Assembly: GCF_011007365.1 (NCBI RefSeq)
Contig: NZ_WFKM01000003.1
Span: 434,001-498,000 of the forward strand
Length of the DNA stretch: 64,000 nt
Origin: Sphingobacterium sp. xlx-96
GTDB taxonomy: Bacteria > Bacteroidota > Bacteroidia > Sphingobacteriales > Sphingobacteriaceae
Direction: 5' to 3'
In this document: piece after piece, positions 54,161 through 63,052 of the stretch
Position numbering within the stretch: the first letter of the stretch is position 1
How the letters are laid out: each line of letters begins with the position of its first letter
Translations under genes and position numbers: made by a program
The notes under the pieces: model-generated
What the model was told of the DNA's origin: nothing
Databases searched by the model: none
What the model saw: the letters and a program-made list of their open reading frames with translations, nothing else

Positions 54161-54757
54161 ATGATCTTTAAGGCACTTCGTTCCAACACCGATGTCGCGG
54201 ATAGTATATTCAATAAGGTATATCCACCGCATATCCAAGAACTATCTGAACGTCACTGGACTCCGGTCGCTGTAGCTAAGATCGCGGCGCAATATCTAGC
54301 CGACGGCCCTAACACGAAAGTGCTGGACATAGGTGCAGGCGCTGGCAAGTTCTGTTTGGTGGCTGCAGCCTGTACTGAGGCTCGGTTTTATGGGGTCGAA
54401 CAGCGCGAATCACTCACGCAGCTTTCGAAAGAAATTGCCGTAAAACACCATATTCATAATGTAGAATTTATTCACGCCAACATCAATCAGATTACATTTT
54501 CGGACTACGATGCTTTTTACTTCTACAACTCTTTCTATGAAAACATAGATACTTCGTGCCCCATCGATAAGGAGATACAACCGGATAGAAAACTATTCCG
54601 TATGTATAACAGATACCTCAAAAATGAATTAGACAAACTGCCCATCGGCACCCGAATAGCAACCTATTGGGGCGGCTGGAACGAAATACCCCGCAGCTTT
54701 GAGCTGAACGGCTCAGCATGCAATGGGTTGTTGAATTTTTGGAAGAAGGTGGTATAA
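54161..54757 (+). CDS. Class I SAM-dependent methyltransferase
   Basis: The 198-residue protein has methyltransferase motif I VLDIGAGAGKFCLVAA near residues 65-80, the acidic end of strand 2 (FYGVEQRE), and motif II/III-like VEFIHANINQI, then AFYFYNSFYEN. The last part (LPIGTRIATYWGGWNEIPRSF) is typical of its subgroup. The substrate is unknown. It is not clearly in an operon; on the left it diverges from the Cys-rich gene, and it converges with a small minus-strand gene 12 bp downstream. Confidence 0.88.
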   Translation: MIFKALRSNTDVADSIFNKVYPPHIQELSERHWTPVAVAKIAAQYLADGPNTKVLDIGAGAGKFCLVAAACTEARFYGVEQRESLTQLSKEIAVKHHIHNVEFIHANINQITFSDYDAFYFYNSFYENIDTSCPIDKEIQPDRKLFRMYNRYLKNELDKLPIGTRIATYWGGWNEIPRSFELNGSACNGLLNFWKKVV

Positions 54758-54769
54758 CTCGTACTCTAC

Positions 54770-55003
54770 TTAACAAAAGAGCCATCGTCGCTTCGCCCTT
54801 TGCTGGTATCGTACATCCATCACCATTAAACTAACAATTCCATTTTTCTGCTTGAAGCCTCTCTTTTCTATAGTTGCATTTAGCACAAATGGTCTTGCTT
54901 TATCCAACCACTTGACCTGACTGTAAAAAAAGGTATGCTGCAGTGTCAAGTATTTGCGTAGTTCCTGTTTGCCATTAGCCAAGTACGGATTCTCGTTGTT
55001 CAT
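54770..55003 (-). CDS. Small protein of unknown function
   Basis: The 77-residue frame starts with ATG at 55003 (MNNENPYLANGKQELRKYL). The protein looks real, with a good alternation of hydrophobic residues (HTFFYSQVKWLDKARPFVL, then GIVSLMVMDVRY), a basic end (RAKRRWLFC) and no signal peptide. I do not recognise the family. It could be a truncated form of a longer protein. Confidence 0.5.
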   Translation of the reverse strand: MNNENPYLANGKQELRKYLTLQHTFFYSQVKWLDKARPFVLNATIEKRGFKQKNGIVSLMVMDVRYQQRAKRRWLFC

Positions 55004-55189
55004 GATATAAAACCCTTTATCATGGCCTTATCTTAAAAAAGAACACAAATAATCGGTAAGTTTATTAAATAGGGGCAATTAGAAAACTAATTAACCCTTA
55101 TTTTCCATTTTTAAGGTTTCTATTCTAAAAAAATTAATTAATCACAAGCAGGACTGACTACTTCCCTCAAGAAACTGCAAACTCTTTAG
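55004..55189. other. Non-coding part of the 355-bp gap before the TlpA pair
   Basis: AT-rich sequence without a recognisable gene. The rest of the gap carries a coding remnant (55190-55348). The promoter of the small gene at 54770-55003 should lie here, but no good element was seen. Confidence 0.4.
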
Positions 55190-55348
55190 CTAGATATCAG
55201 AAGGAACCTGGCTATATTTGCTCTGTAAGGATTTATTCATCGGAATTTCGAATAAAGATTTTTCCTTTAACTAAGCCAGAACTATATTTCCCGCATTAGG
55301 ATTGTTACCATAGTTATTGTACCATACTTTGTTTTTACTATCTGCATG
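55190..55348 (-). pseudogene. Short coding remnant after the TlpA pair
   Basis: One frame on the minus strand reads TQFHADSKNKVWYNNYGNN and NAGNIVLA, a TAG at 55271-55273, then 26 more codons (LKEKSLFEIPMNKSLQ, then KYSQVPSDI) to TAG at 55190-55192. The amino-acid text on both sides of the first stop looks like one protein end. It directly follows the stop of the TlpA gene. It is probably what is left of the last gene of this Sus-like locus; I cannot name the family. Confidence 0.5.
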
Positions 55349-55358
55349 GAATTGTGTC

Positions 55359-56522
55359 TTAGTAGCCGTAAATATTCTGCAGAGCAACGTCAATATCATC
55401 AGTTGCTGAAGCAGTAATTCTCAAAAGAATCTTCCCTTGAGCATCGACTAGTATTTTAGTCGGAAACCCCGTAATATTGTAAGACTTTACGATATCAAAT
55501 TCCTCTTTGTTCTCATTATTGAGGACGTTGATCCAGTGTATTCCTAATTCATCAATTGCTTTTTTCCAGCTTAACGTTGCTTGTTCCATGGTCTTGCCGT
55601 GTTCTTGTGCCAACCCCACGACCTCAAAACCCTTATCCTTGTACTTATGGTATAACTCCAATAGATGTGGCATGCTAGCTCGACATGGCGCGCACCAACT
55701 GCCCCAAAAGTCAATTAGAAACACTTTACCTCTAAGATCTTCTAGCTGGAAAGCTTCTCCTTTGTCGGTAGTACGTGCAAAAGATGGGGCCAAAGTACCT
55801 TTGGCAGTTACGATTTCGTGCTGAATATTATTTCGTATCTCTTTGCCGATTCTTGTATTATGATATTGATTATCTATAGAAGCAAAGGTATTTGCATAGT
55901 CATCTGAAGTGTAGATATTCTTAAGTCTATACAGTAAAAACAGACTAACATAAGATTTTGGATGTGCTATTATAAAGTTCTTCTGTGCATCGTACCCCAA
56001 TCGGTTCAATCGTCTTATCTCCTGCATTACAACAGCTCCACTCTCAGATTCGCTATTTACTTCTCCTTTTAATAACGGAGCATATAGCGTAGACACCTGC
56101 CGATTAATACCTGCTATTGACTGTCGCAAAGTATTGTATTCATCATTTTCTTTACCTCCAGACACACGAGCTAATTCTAGTTCATTAACGAGTCCATCTA
56201 TCTTAATATCTTCTTCATGAATAAAAAGATTTAATGGACTTTGCATGGTACCGGCTTTTCGTTCTGCGCCAACGGTCTGTAATACGGCATCAATTACAAG
56301 TTCTTGCTTAGGCAAACGAATTTCGAAATTTCCAGAATGAGCATTCCCGACATAGGATTGCCTTTTACCAAAGTGATCTATATAGGTAATTCTGAACTTT
56401 TCAAAATCCTGACCATCTGTAGACTTCAATCTTCCACTAATCAATAGACTATCTCTCTGTGCTAAAACAAGCACAGGAGATAATAAAAGACTTGCTAAAA
56501 TAAATATCCAAATTGTCTTCAT
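55359..56522 (-). CDS. TlpA-like thioredoxin with N-terminal DUF4369-type domain
   Basis: The 387-residue exported protein has a signal peptide (ending LVLAQRD). An N-terminal beta domain (about 25-120) and a helical middle are followed by a thioredoxin domain with the less common active site FWGSWCAPCRASM and the cis-Pro segment ITGFPTKILVD. It starts 4 bp after its neighbour of the same type, so both are co-transcribed. These genes are what remains intact at the 3-prime end of a locus whose SusC and SusD are gone. Confidence 0.9.
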   Translation of the reverse strand: MKTIWIFILASLLLSPVLVLAQRDSLLISGRLKSTDGQDFEKFRITYIDHFGKRQSYVGNAHSGNFEIRLPKQELVIDAVLQTVGAERKAGTMQSPLNLFIHEEDIKIDGLVNELELARVSGGKENDEYNTLRQSIAGINRQVSTLYAPLLKGEVNSESESGAVVMQEIRRLNRLGYDAQKNFIIAHPKSYVSLFLLYRLKNIYTSDDYANTFASIDNQYHNTRIGKEIRNNIQHEIVTAKGTLAPSFARTTDKGEAFQLEDLRGKVFLIDFWGSWCAPCRASMPHLLELYHKYKDKGFEVVGLAQEHGKTMEQATLSWKKAIDELGIHWINVLNNENKEEFDIVKSYNITGFPTKILVDAQGKILLRITASATDDIDVALQNIYGY

Positions 56523-56526
56523 AAGT

Positions 56527-57909
56527 TTACTTTTTTTCTGATAAAACTCTTTCTAATAATTCCTTCAGCGCGGGTTTGGAGGGACGTGGAGAATCAATAG
56601 TCACAATATTTCCACTTCTATCGAACACCATAAAGCGAGGAATTCCGTTTATTTTGTAATATTCGGCAATACCTCCCCAACCAGAGGCAAATAGCTGTAT
56701 ACCACCTAATTTTTCATCCTTTATCATTTTAAGCCATTTCTCTTTGTCTTTATCTTCATCAACAGATATACTTACTATCTCCAAATCTGTTCCATTCATC
56801 TCTTCTTCTAATTTCTTAAGGTGCGGAATCTCTGCTTTACAAGGTCCACACCATGTTGCCCAAACATCAATAAGCACCACTTTACCTCTCAAATCACTAA
56901 AACGAACGACCTTGCCATTTTTATCTGGAAAAGAAAAATCTAATCCTTGTTCACCAACTTTCAAGGGAGCAATATTATTCATAATAGAAGACGCCTTTGT
57001 TTTCTGAGCATCCGTTAATAAAAATCCCTTGTACTTATCAGCAGCTTCCTTATATAATTTATAATCTTTTTGCTGTGCTAAATATTTCAACACCACATCG
57101 CCTTTCAACGTATCATTGCTCAATAGCTCTGTATCTTTCTGCAAACCGCTTATACCCTTTCCTGGGGGCGTATTGTTAATACGACGAAAAATCGAGGATA
57201 CGCTAGATAGTGTACGGTTTCCCCAAGGAAGATTGTAAACAACAAACGCATCCTTTGAAAAGTCAGCTAATGAGAGCGTCTTGTAATAATCGGAATACTC
57301 TTCTATCGTAGGGTGAACCGATCTTGGTGTCATCATGAAATTCACAGCAATAGCGGCTATGTCCCATTTGATATAGGTCTCGAATCTATTGTCAAACCTA
57401 GGATTACCCGATTTATTAGTCTTTACAAATCTTTTTGTTTCCTGATTAACCGAGTCCAGCTGCGGATAGAAGTCTAAAAACGTACTGCGTATTTGTCTCC
57501 AACTAAAGGCCTTATCCTCGATAGGGTTAACTAACTTATGCCAATTCGATAAGATTTTATTTTCAGGACTATTTCCTGTACCTATTAAATCGTAGCTCAT
57601 TTCTTTAATAGTCAGTTCCAATTCATCACCCGATTTGAAATAAAAAGTAAGATTATCTGTCGGGCTATTCAATTCGCCTGTTCCTAATGCATAAAACCCT
57701 TCGTAATCGGGATAAAAAGTAAAGCCGAATTTTTTGTCTGCTTGTGGTATAGCGGAAGCGATTTCTTCCATATCTCCATTGACTACTTTAAATAGTTTCA
57801 CCACACTTACCGATTCCTTTTCTAATGTCCCTTTCACTTGAACTGGGGACTGTGCAAATAACGCAGCGCTTGAAAGCGCTGCTGTTACGGTTAAAAATGT
57901 TTTTTTCAT
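56527..57909 (-). CDS. TlpA-like thioredoxin with N-terminal DUF4369-type domain
   Basis: This 460-residue exported protein has a signal peptide (MKKTFLTVTAALSSAALFAQ), an N-terminal beta domain (VQVKGTLEKESVSVVKLFKV) and a long helical middle. The C-terminal thioredoxin domain has the site VWATWCGPCKAEIPH and GIPRFMVFDRSG. It has the same layout as the last gene of the intact SusCD locus. It follows the decayed PKD-like gene and is followed 4 bp later by a second TlpA gene. Confidence 0.92.
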   Translation of the reverse strand: MKKTFLTVTAALSSAALFAQSPVQVKGTLEKESVSVVKLFKVVNGDMEEIASAIPQADKKFGFTFYPDYEGFYALGTGELNSPTDNLTFYFKSGDELELTIKEMSYDLIGTGNSPENKILSNWHKLVNPIEDKAFSWRQIRSTFLDFYPQLDSVNQETKRFVKTNKSGNPRFDNRFETYIKWDIAAIAVNFMMTPRSVHPTIEEYSDYYKTLSLADFSKDAFVVYNLPWGNRTLSSVSSIFRRINNTPPGKGISGLQKDTELLSNDTLKGDVVLKYLAQQKDYKLYKEAADKYKGFLLTDAQKTKASSIMNNIAPLKVGEQGLDFSFPDKNGKVVRFSDLRGKVVLIDVWATWCGPCKAEIPHLKKLEEEMNGTDLEIVSISVDEDKDKEKWLKMIKDEKLGGIQLFASGWGGIAEYYKINGIPRFMVFDRSGNIVTIDSPRPSKPALKELLERVLSEKK

Positions 57910-58011
57910 TAATATCTTTCTTTATATGTTAGACTCTTTATTCGACCAAAACCAGAATAGCTCTCGTCCAATTATAATATCTGCATTAAGCGCCGGGGAC
58001 AGTATAAATGT

Positions 58012-58688
58012 CTAATTGACCTTCAGTCCCATCACTTTGGCTGGATCATACGTTCCTACCATCAATTTGTTACCTCCTTTATACTTCGCAAAGTTTTTAA
58101 ATTCATAAAAATTATGATATGAAATTTTATGTGTTCTATAATCTTTCATGAATTTGGACGTTTTATAGGTCATGTCATATTGATAAACTTTTCCGCCAAC
58201 CGCATAAAATATATAACCAAACTCAGGATTGATTGCGTAGTATTCCGCTTTATCAATATCTTATACCTAATATTTCGTTGTAATAAGACTGTACATTATT
58301 AGCTGAGTTAAACCTAGCCAAGTATTTCTTGTTCGAATTCAAAGGCTTAAACCCAGAGAAAATTACGCTACCACTATAGGGCGCCCAACGCATATACGCC
58401 AAGTCCAGACCTCTACTTAAAGCTGACGACTATAGAAATAAGTATTACCCTTTCCAATTAAAGGATCTACTTTTTAGTACCCTTATCTGTTCCAAAGTAT
58501 AAGCCATAACTTATTTTATCAGGGCCAATTAAAAGTCCAGCAGCATAACTACAAATCATTACAGGCTTTCCCTCAAGCTTCAACTCAGAACCCATAGTTT
58601 CGAACAAATCCAACACTAAATCAAAGCTTCCTTCATTCGCCAATGAAATTACGTCAATCCGAGCAGAGACATTTACTTCATTCATCAT
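58012..58688 (-). pseudogene. Decayed PKD-like family lipoprotein gene
   Basis: The pieces are read in three frames. Bases 58688-58467 give FDLVLDLFETMGSELKLEG and GPDKISYGLYFGTDKGTKK. After a shift in a run of five A (58471-58475 on the complement) the text continues VDPLIGKGNTYFYSRQ; a second shift near 58425 gives SRGLDLAYMRWAPYSGSVIF and YLARFNSANNVQSYYNEIL; a third near 58260 gives DIDKAEYYAINPEFGYIFY and VGGKVYQYDMTYK, then NKLMVGTYDPAKVMG and TAG at 58012-58014. The C-terminal phrases are typical of PKD-like family lipoproteins found after SusC, SusD and DUF4843 genes in Sphingobacteriia. At least three frameshifts make it non-functional unless they are sequencing errors. Confidence 0.8.
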
Positions 58689-58691
58689 TAT

Positions 58692-58874
58692 TCACCCCTC
58701 GTTGATTTCATTAACAACCTTAATACTGATTTTTTTCCTATACTTCACCCCTGTAGCATTTTCAGTACCCCAATACGCATCATACGTACGTGGTAGAATA
58801 GTTATCCTTAAATTGAGGTCTTTTCTGTTTGCTAACACAATTAGTTCACTTATTGATCTATGGCCTTCAACTAC
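58692..58874 (-). pseudogene. Remnant of another surface-lipoprotein gene (possibly DUF4843 or PKD-like N-part)
   Basis: A 60-codon open frame reads VVEGHRSISELIVLANRKDL, NLRITILPRTYDAYWG and KYRKKISIKVVNEINEG and ends in TGA at 58692-58694. It has no start signal of its own and lies just before the decayed PKD-like gene. The YW-containing and KY.KK.S segments recall the ends of DUF4843 proteins, but this is a weak resemblance. Between it and FecR (58875-58972) I see only a short ATG frame (MKTNKMKYSNSG), with no SusC or SusD text. Confidence 0.5.
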
Positions 58875-58972
58875 TCATCGGGTTATGCGCCAACAGAATC
58901 CGATTATGTTGGCTACCCCAAGGCGATCCTGAATTACTGTACTTCATTTTGTTTGTCTTCATGTTTTTTAGA

Positions 58973-60094
58973 TTACATAATAGTTAAGTTAATTCGCTTG
59001 TCTTTGCCCAATACGGCCTTAGTCTGCAGCTCGGCGTAGTTTAACAACTCAATCAGTCTGTCCAACGGTAAATTGCGTGGAATCTTGCCGATATACTGTG
59101 CAACGTTACTTTTGCGTTCGTAATCGATGTCAATGTCATACCAGCGTGCTATCTCTTGTAAAACCTCGGCTGTATTCGTGCCATCAAAATTGAACTGCCC
59201 CCTAGTCCAACTCAAAACATCATCAATATTGACAGTCTTGGTCTCTAAACGTTGGGCGATAGAACTCGCCTGCTGATTGGGCTTTAGTATAGTCGTATTA
59301 GCGTCCAAGAAAACTTGTACGGAGCCTTCGGCTAATGTCGTTTGTTCTTTATCCTCCTGCGGATAAGATTTGACATTAAATTTGGTTCCGAGAACTTGTA
59401 TTTTCTGATCCCTCGCCTCTACGATAAAATGGCTCTTGTTACTTGTTTTGGTGACCTCAAAATACCCCTCTCCCTCCAGCTGTACAATACGGTCTCCTGT
59501 CCCAAAAGAGGAAGGATAGGTTAGTTTAGAATCCGAATTGAGTGTGACACGCGTACCATCGACAAGCGTCAATTGATAGGTCGCTGCTTTAGGGACACGT
59601 AAACTGTTGAATTGAATCCTTTCCTTTCCGTCTGCAGCATTATGATAGCGAACCTTACCTTCGGCATCTTTGGTAATAATGTTCTCTCCCACGCGCAAGC
59701 TTTGATTGAGCGCGAGTTGATCCAAATCAATTTCCTCTCCCCCCTCCAATACAATGATCGCCCGTTCTTTTGCTGGCTCCACCTGCGCCAGTTGTTCTAC
59801 AGTAGCTATCTCTTGAAGGGACATCGAGTTCCAGATGAAGTAGCCCCCAACAAGAAGCACAGAAGCCGCTGCTGACCAACGGTAGATACGCTTTAGATTA
59901 AACGGCTTAGCCTCGTTCTTAATAGAAAATAGAACCCGCTCTTTGGCTCTTTGCTGAATATGCCCGATCTGTGTATCGTCCGTCGCAGCGTTTGTGTTTA
60001 AATCGTCGTACCACGAAGTCACCTCACGTCGATCGCTCCCCCTTGCATTCAAAAAATTAGTTAGCTGCTGATATAATTGCTTTATATACATCAT
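58973..60094 (-). CDS. FecR-type anti-sigma factor (orphan)
   Basis: The 373-residue protein is complete: cytoplasmic part 1-67, a transmembrane helix (about 68-87: RWSAAASVLLVGGYFIWNSM), FecR domain (about 165-270: YQLTLVDGTRVTLNSDSKL, GEGYFEVTKTSNKSHF) and a C-terminal DUF4974-type domain (FNFDGTNTAEVLQEIARWYD). It follows its sigma factor by 70 bp. The SusC that should signal to it is not present downstream, so either a SusC elsewhere talks to it or the pair no longer has an input. Confidence 0.95.
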   Translation of the reverse strand: MMYIKQLYQQLTNFLNARGSDRREVTSWYDDLNTNAATDDTQIGHIQQRAKERVLFSIKNEAKPFNLKRIYRWSAAASVLLVGGYFIWNSMSLQEIATVEQLAQVEPAKERAIIVLEGGEEIDLDQLALNQSLRVGENIITKDAEGKVRYHNAADGKERIQFNSLRVPKAATYQLTLVDGTRVTLNSDSKLTYPSSFGTGDRIVQLEGEGYFEVTKTSNKSHFIVEARDQKIQVLGTKFNVKSYPQEDKEQTTLAEGSVQVFLDANTTILKPNQQASSIAQRLETKTVNIDDVLSWTRGQFNFDGTNTAEVLQEIARWYDIDIDYERKSNVAQYIGKIPRNLPLDRLIELLNYAELQTKAVLGKDKRINLTIM

Positions 60095-60164
60095 AACAAA
60101 ATGGCCAAAATATAAGGTCAGTTATTAGATAAGTGTATAAAAAGAGGGGGAGCTTCTACTCTAT

Positions 60165-60728
60165 TTAGAAAAAAAGTAAAAAATTTTTCGAAACATCACG
60201 CAACTTACTGATAGCCTTATTGATATGCTTCTCAACAGTAGACTCCGAAATATCCATCCGTGCTGCTATTTCCTTATTAGTAAGATATTCGTTGCGACTC
60301 AATTTAAAAACGGCTCTACATTTATCGGGAAGATTTTCGATTTCATTGGTGACAATATCGATAACATAGCGGTAATGCAAACGATCTTCCAAGGGTACAG
60401 TATCATCCAAGAGATCCAACTCTTCAAGATCCAAAGGATTAGCGCGCTTCAAAGCATCCCGATAATGTGCTAAAATAAGATACCGGCAGGAGGAATAAAG
60501 ATAGGCTGGTAAAGAGGTTATCTCAAGCATATTATGGCGATTTCGCCAAAGGGATAGAAAAAGGTCGTGTAGTATGTCTTCCGCAACCTGAGGATCAGCA
60601 ACCTTAGATAAGATATGCCTAGTTAGGTCAGTAGAAAAGAGGTCATAAAGTAGCGAGAAGGCCTTTTCGTCTCCTTTTACAATACGCTCCAAAAGCGAAC
60701 GAAAATCTGTTAATTCACTCTCCTTCAT
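60165..60728 (-). CDS. ECF sigma factor (FecI-like), partner of an orphan FecR
   Basis: This 187-residue sigma factor has region 2 (DPQVAEDILHDLFLSLWRNR, then SLPAYLYSSCRYLILAHYRD) and region 4 (LPDKCRAVFKLSRNEYLTNKEIA, then ISESTVEKHINKAISKLRD). It is of the FecI-like type tied to SusC/SusD loci in this phylum. Promoter element TAAATTTG lies at 60751-60758. It is intact, with no sign of decay, unlike the downstream lipoprotein genes. Confidence 0.93.
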   Translation of the reverse strand: MKESELTDFRSLLERIVKGDEKAFSLLYDLFSTDLTRHILSKVADPQVAEDILHDLFLSLWRNRHNMLEITSLPAYLYSSCRYLILAHYRDALKRANPLDLEELDLLDDTVPLEDRLHYRYVIDIVTNEIENLPDKCRAVFKLSRNEYLTNKEIAARMDISESTVEKHINKAISKLRDVSKNFLLFF

Positions 60729-60750
60729 GACTATTCGCGACTAAAGCTAA

Positions 60751-60758
60751 CAAATTTA
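60751..60758 (-). promoter_or_regulatory. Promoter -7 element of the ECF sigma gene
   Basis: On the minus strand this is TAAATTTG, an exact TAnnTTTG match, 22 bases before the ATG at 60728. The -33 element is weak. Confidence 0.5.
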
Positions 60759-60863
60759 TAATACAAACGAATATGAAACTTACTTCACGACAAAATTATA
60801 GATCTTAGAATCAGCAACAAACATAAATAAAGACGATTGATTTAGTGGTTTATTTTATATAAA

Positions 60864-61769
60864 TCAAACAATCCACTGGATATCAACTCCATCTTTCTCC
60901 ATTTTTCGAAGATAAGTCATCTGCCGCTTAGCATATCTATGGATTTCCGTTTCAAGTTTCGTAACGAAGGCCTCGTAAGTTAACTTGTCCTGTAGGTAGT
61001 AACTAATGTATTTGTACTCCAGTCCATAATACGCTAACTGTTCGTAGGTTATTCCTTGATCCAAGAGCTTTTCGACTTCTTCAACCATTCCCTGCTCCAA
61101 ACGTTGGTGAAGACGTCGGCTAATTCGCTGCCGTCGGATCTCAACAGCTGGATCGAGGCCTAAGATAGTCGCTGTATAAATGGGTTGAGATGCAGGCAAT
61201 ACGTGTATTGGATCTGAAAGCCATCGTAAGACTTCGAGGGCGCGTACCATACGCTTCTTGGAGGAGTAATCTATTAGATACCCCTCAGGCACCGTATAAT
61301 CACTTAAATATGCTTCGATTTCTGCTTTGGTTTTACGTTCGAGCTGCTGCCGCCAGATTATATCTGTCGGTATCTGGTTATAGGGCTGACTAGTCAAAAG
61401 TGCTTGGATATAAAACCCTGTTCCTCCGCATACGATAACCTGCTTTCCTTTCGCTTTAATCTGACCATAGGCTTGTTCAAAATCGGCCAAAAAACGGGAT
61501 ACATTATACTGTTCTCCCGGATTGACGATATCGATAAGATGGTAAGGGACATCTTCGTATTCCTGAATATCCTTACCTGTACCGATGTCCATACCCCGAT
61601 ACACCTGACGGGAATCTGCACTGATAATCTCGGCATTAAGGGATCGAGCTAGCTGTACGGCTAATTTCGTTTTGCCCGAGGCAGTGGGCCCTAAAAGGAT
61701 TAAAATATCTTGAGCGCGAAAATTTGTTTGACGCTCAAGATACATTAAGACATTTATACTGTTTATCAC
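60864..61769 (-). CDS. miaA: tRNA dimethylallyltransferase
   Basis: MiaA adds an isopentenyl group to A37 of tRNAs reading codons that start with U. The 301-residue length fits. The P-loop is GPTASGKT (27-34), followed by the substrate segment ISADSRQVYRGMDIGTGK, YHLIDIVNPGEQYNVSRF, and GGTGFYIQALL. The C-terminal ITYEQLAYYGLEYKYI and IHRYAKRQMTYLRK are conserved. The frame opens with a GTG at 61769 that overlaps the preceding stop codon (GTGA); an ATG at 61745 would give a shorter N-terminus and cannot be excluded. It is translationally coupled to the oxidoreductase gene. Confidence 0.96.
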   Translation of the reverse strand: MINSINVLMYLERQTNFRAQDILILLGPTASGKTKLAVQLARSLNAEIISADSRQVYRGMDIGTGKDIQEYEDVPYHLIDIVNPGEQYNVSRFLADFEQAYGQIKAKGKQVIVCGGTGFYIQALLTSQPYNQIPTDIIWRQQLERKTKAEIEAYLSDYTVPEGYLIDYSSKKRMVRALEVLRWLSDPIHVLPASQPIYTATILGLDPAVEIRRQRISRRLHQRLEQGMVEEVEKLLDQGITYEQLAYYGLEYKYISYYLQDKLTYEAFVTKLETEIHRYAKRQMTYLRKMEKDGVDIQWIV

Positions 61770-62938
61770 AGTACAAATTTAGTCCATTTTTCGTTACTCT
61801 CGTTACTCTTTACTACGGTATCAATAAATGCCATACCACGCACACCGTCTGCTACAGTAGGGAAGTCCAATGTCTCTGCGCTGGGTGTTAACCCTGCTTT
61901 CTTTGCAGATACAGTCGCTGCAAAATTGCGGTATATGTTCGCAAAGGATTCTAACAGTCCTTCTGGATGCCCAGCTGGCACACGTGTGTTATGCGTAGCG
62001 AAAGAACTTAGGGTATAAGGTGCTGCATAAGCATTGCCTGTACGGTACAATTGGCGAGGCTGATCCAACATTTTAATGATCAGATTATTAGGATCTTCAT
62101 TAGCCCACTCTAACCCCCCTTTTTCGCCATAGATCCGAATGCGTACGGCATTCTCCTCTCCTGCTGAAATCTGTGATGCCATTAGGACTCCCTTTGCTCC
62201 GTTATCAAAGCGCAACAATACCGAACCATCGTCATCTAGTAACCGGCCTTCTACGAAGGTTGTTAAGTCGGCACAAAGTTCTGTTATACGCTGACCAGAA
62301 ACATACTCTGCCAAATGAGCAGCATGTGTACCTATATCTCCCATTACTAACGACTTGCCCGAACGTTTAGGATCGGCTCGCCATGCTGCGCCTGCATTGC
62401 CTTCACGCTCGGATAGACGGCTCAACCAACCTTGCGGATACTCTACCACGATCTTGCGGATCTTGCCAAAATGCCCTTCTCTAACCATCGCCTTTGCCTG
62501 CTTAACCATCGGATAGCCGGAATAGGTATGTGTAAGACATAAGGTACGGCCAGTACGTTCTACGATAGTCTGTAGCTCTTGAGCCTCTTCTAGGGAAACT
62601 GTTATTGGTTTTTCTACCACCACATCAAAGCCAGCTTCCATCGCCAACTTTGCAGGCTCAAAATGTAGAAAATTTGGTGTCACTATGGTTAGGAAATCCA
62701 TACGCTCGTCTGCGGGCAACTGGGCTTCTTTTTCAATCATGGTTTTATAGTCTGGATAGACCCGGTCTGCCGCGACAAAAAGATCTTCTCCTGACTGCTT
62801 TGAAATTTCGGGATTAACACTGAACGCTCCACAAACCAGTTCAATTTTCCCATCCATAAAGGCTGCTATGCGGTGTACCGCGCCAATAAAGGCGTCATTA
62901 CCACCACCTACCATACCCATGCGTAATCTACGTTTCAT
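61766..62938 (-). CDS. Gfo/Idh/MocA family oxidoreductase
   Basis: The 390-residue NAD(P)-dependent enzyme has an N-terminal Rossmann domain (LRMGMVGGGNDAFIGAVHR, then TIVTPNFLHFEPAKLAM) and the family's catalytic EKP motif in VVVEKPITVSLEEA. The C-terminal domain (GDIGTHAAHLAEYVSG) has the His expected in the active site. Family members act on sugars or inositol-like polyols; the specific substrate is not evident. No sugar-pathway neighbours are present; it is coupled to miaA by a 4-base overlap, probably only for expression. Confidence 0.93.
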   Translation of the reverse strand: MKRRLRMGMVGGGNDAFIGAVHRIAAFMDGKIELVCGAFSVNPEISKQSGEDLFVAADRVYPDYKTMIEKEAQLPADERMDFLTIVTPNFLHFEPAKLAMEAGFDVVVEKPITVSLEEAQELQTIVERTGRTLCLTHTYSGYPMVKQAKAMVREGHFGKIRKIVVEYPQGWLSRLSEREGNAGAAWRADPKRSGKSLVMGDIGTHAAHLAEYVSGQRITELCADLTTFVEGRLLDDDGSVLLRFDNGAKGVLMASQISAGEENAVRIRIYGEKGGLEWANEDPNNLIIKMLDQPRQLYRTGNAYAAPYTLSSFATHNTRVPAGHPEGLLESFANIYRNFAATVSAKKAGLTPSAETLDFPTVADGVRGMAFIDTVVKSNESNEKWTKFVL

Positions 62939-63052
62939 ATGTGTTTAATTTGACTTTTAATGGTCATATGTGATAAATAATTATTCCCTTAATATGCCAT
63001 TAAGTAGTTTAAGTTTTACTATTGAAGGTTGTCTAAAAATAACAAATACTTA

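Noticed and set aside
58702..58932. Plus-strand open frame of 76 codons
   Set aside because: It is antisense to the surface-lipoprotein remnant and has no recognisable features.
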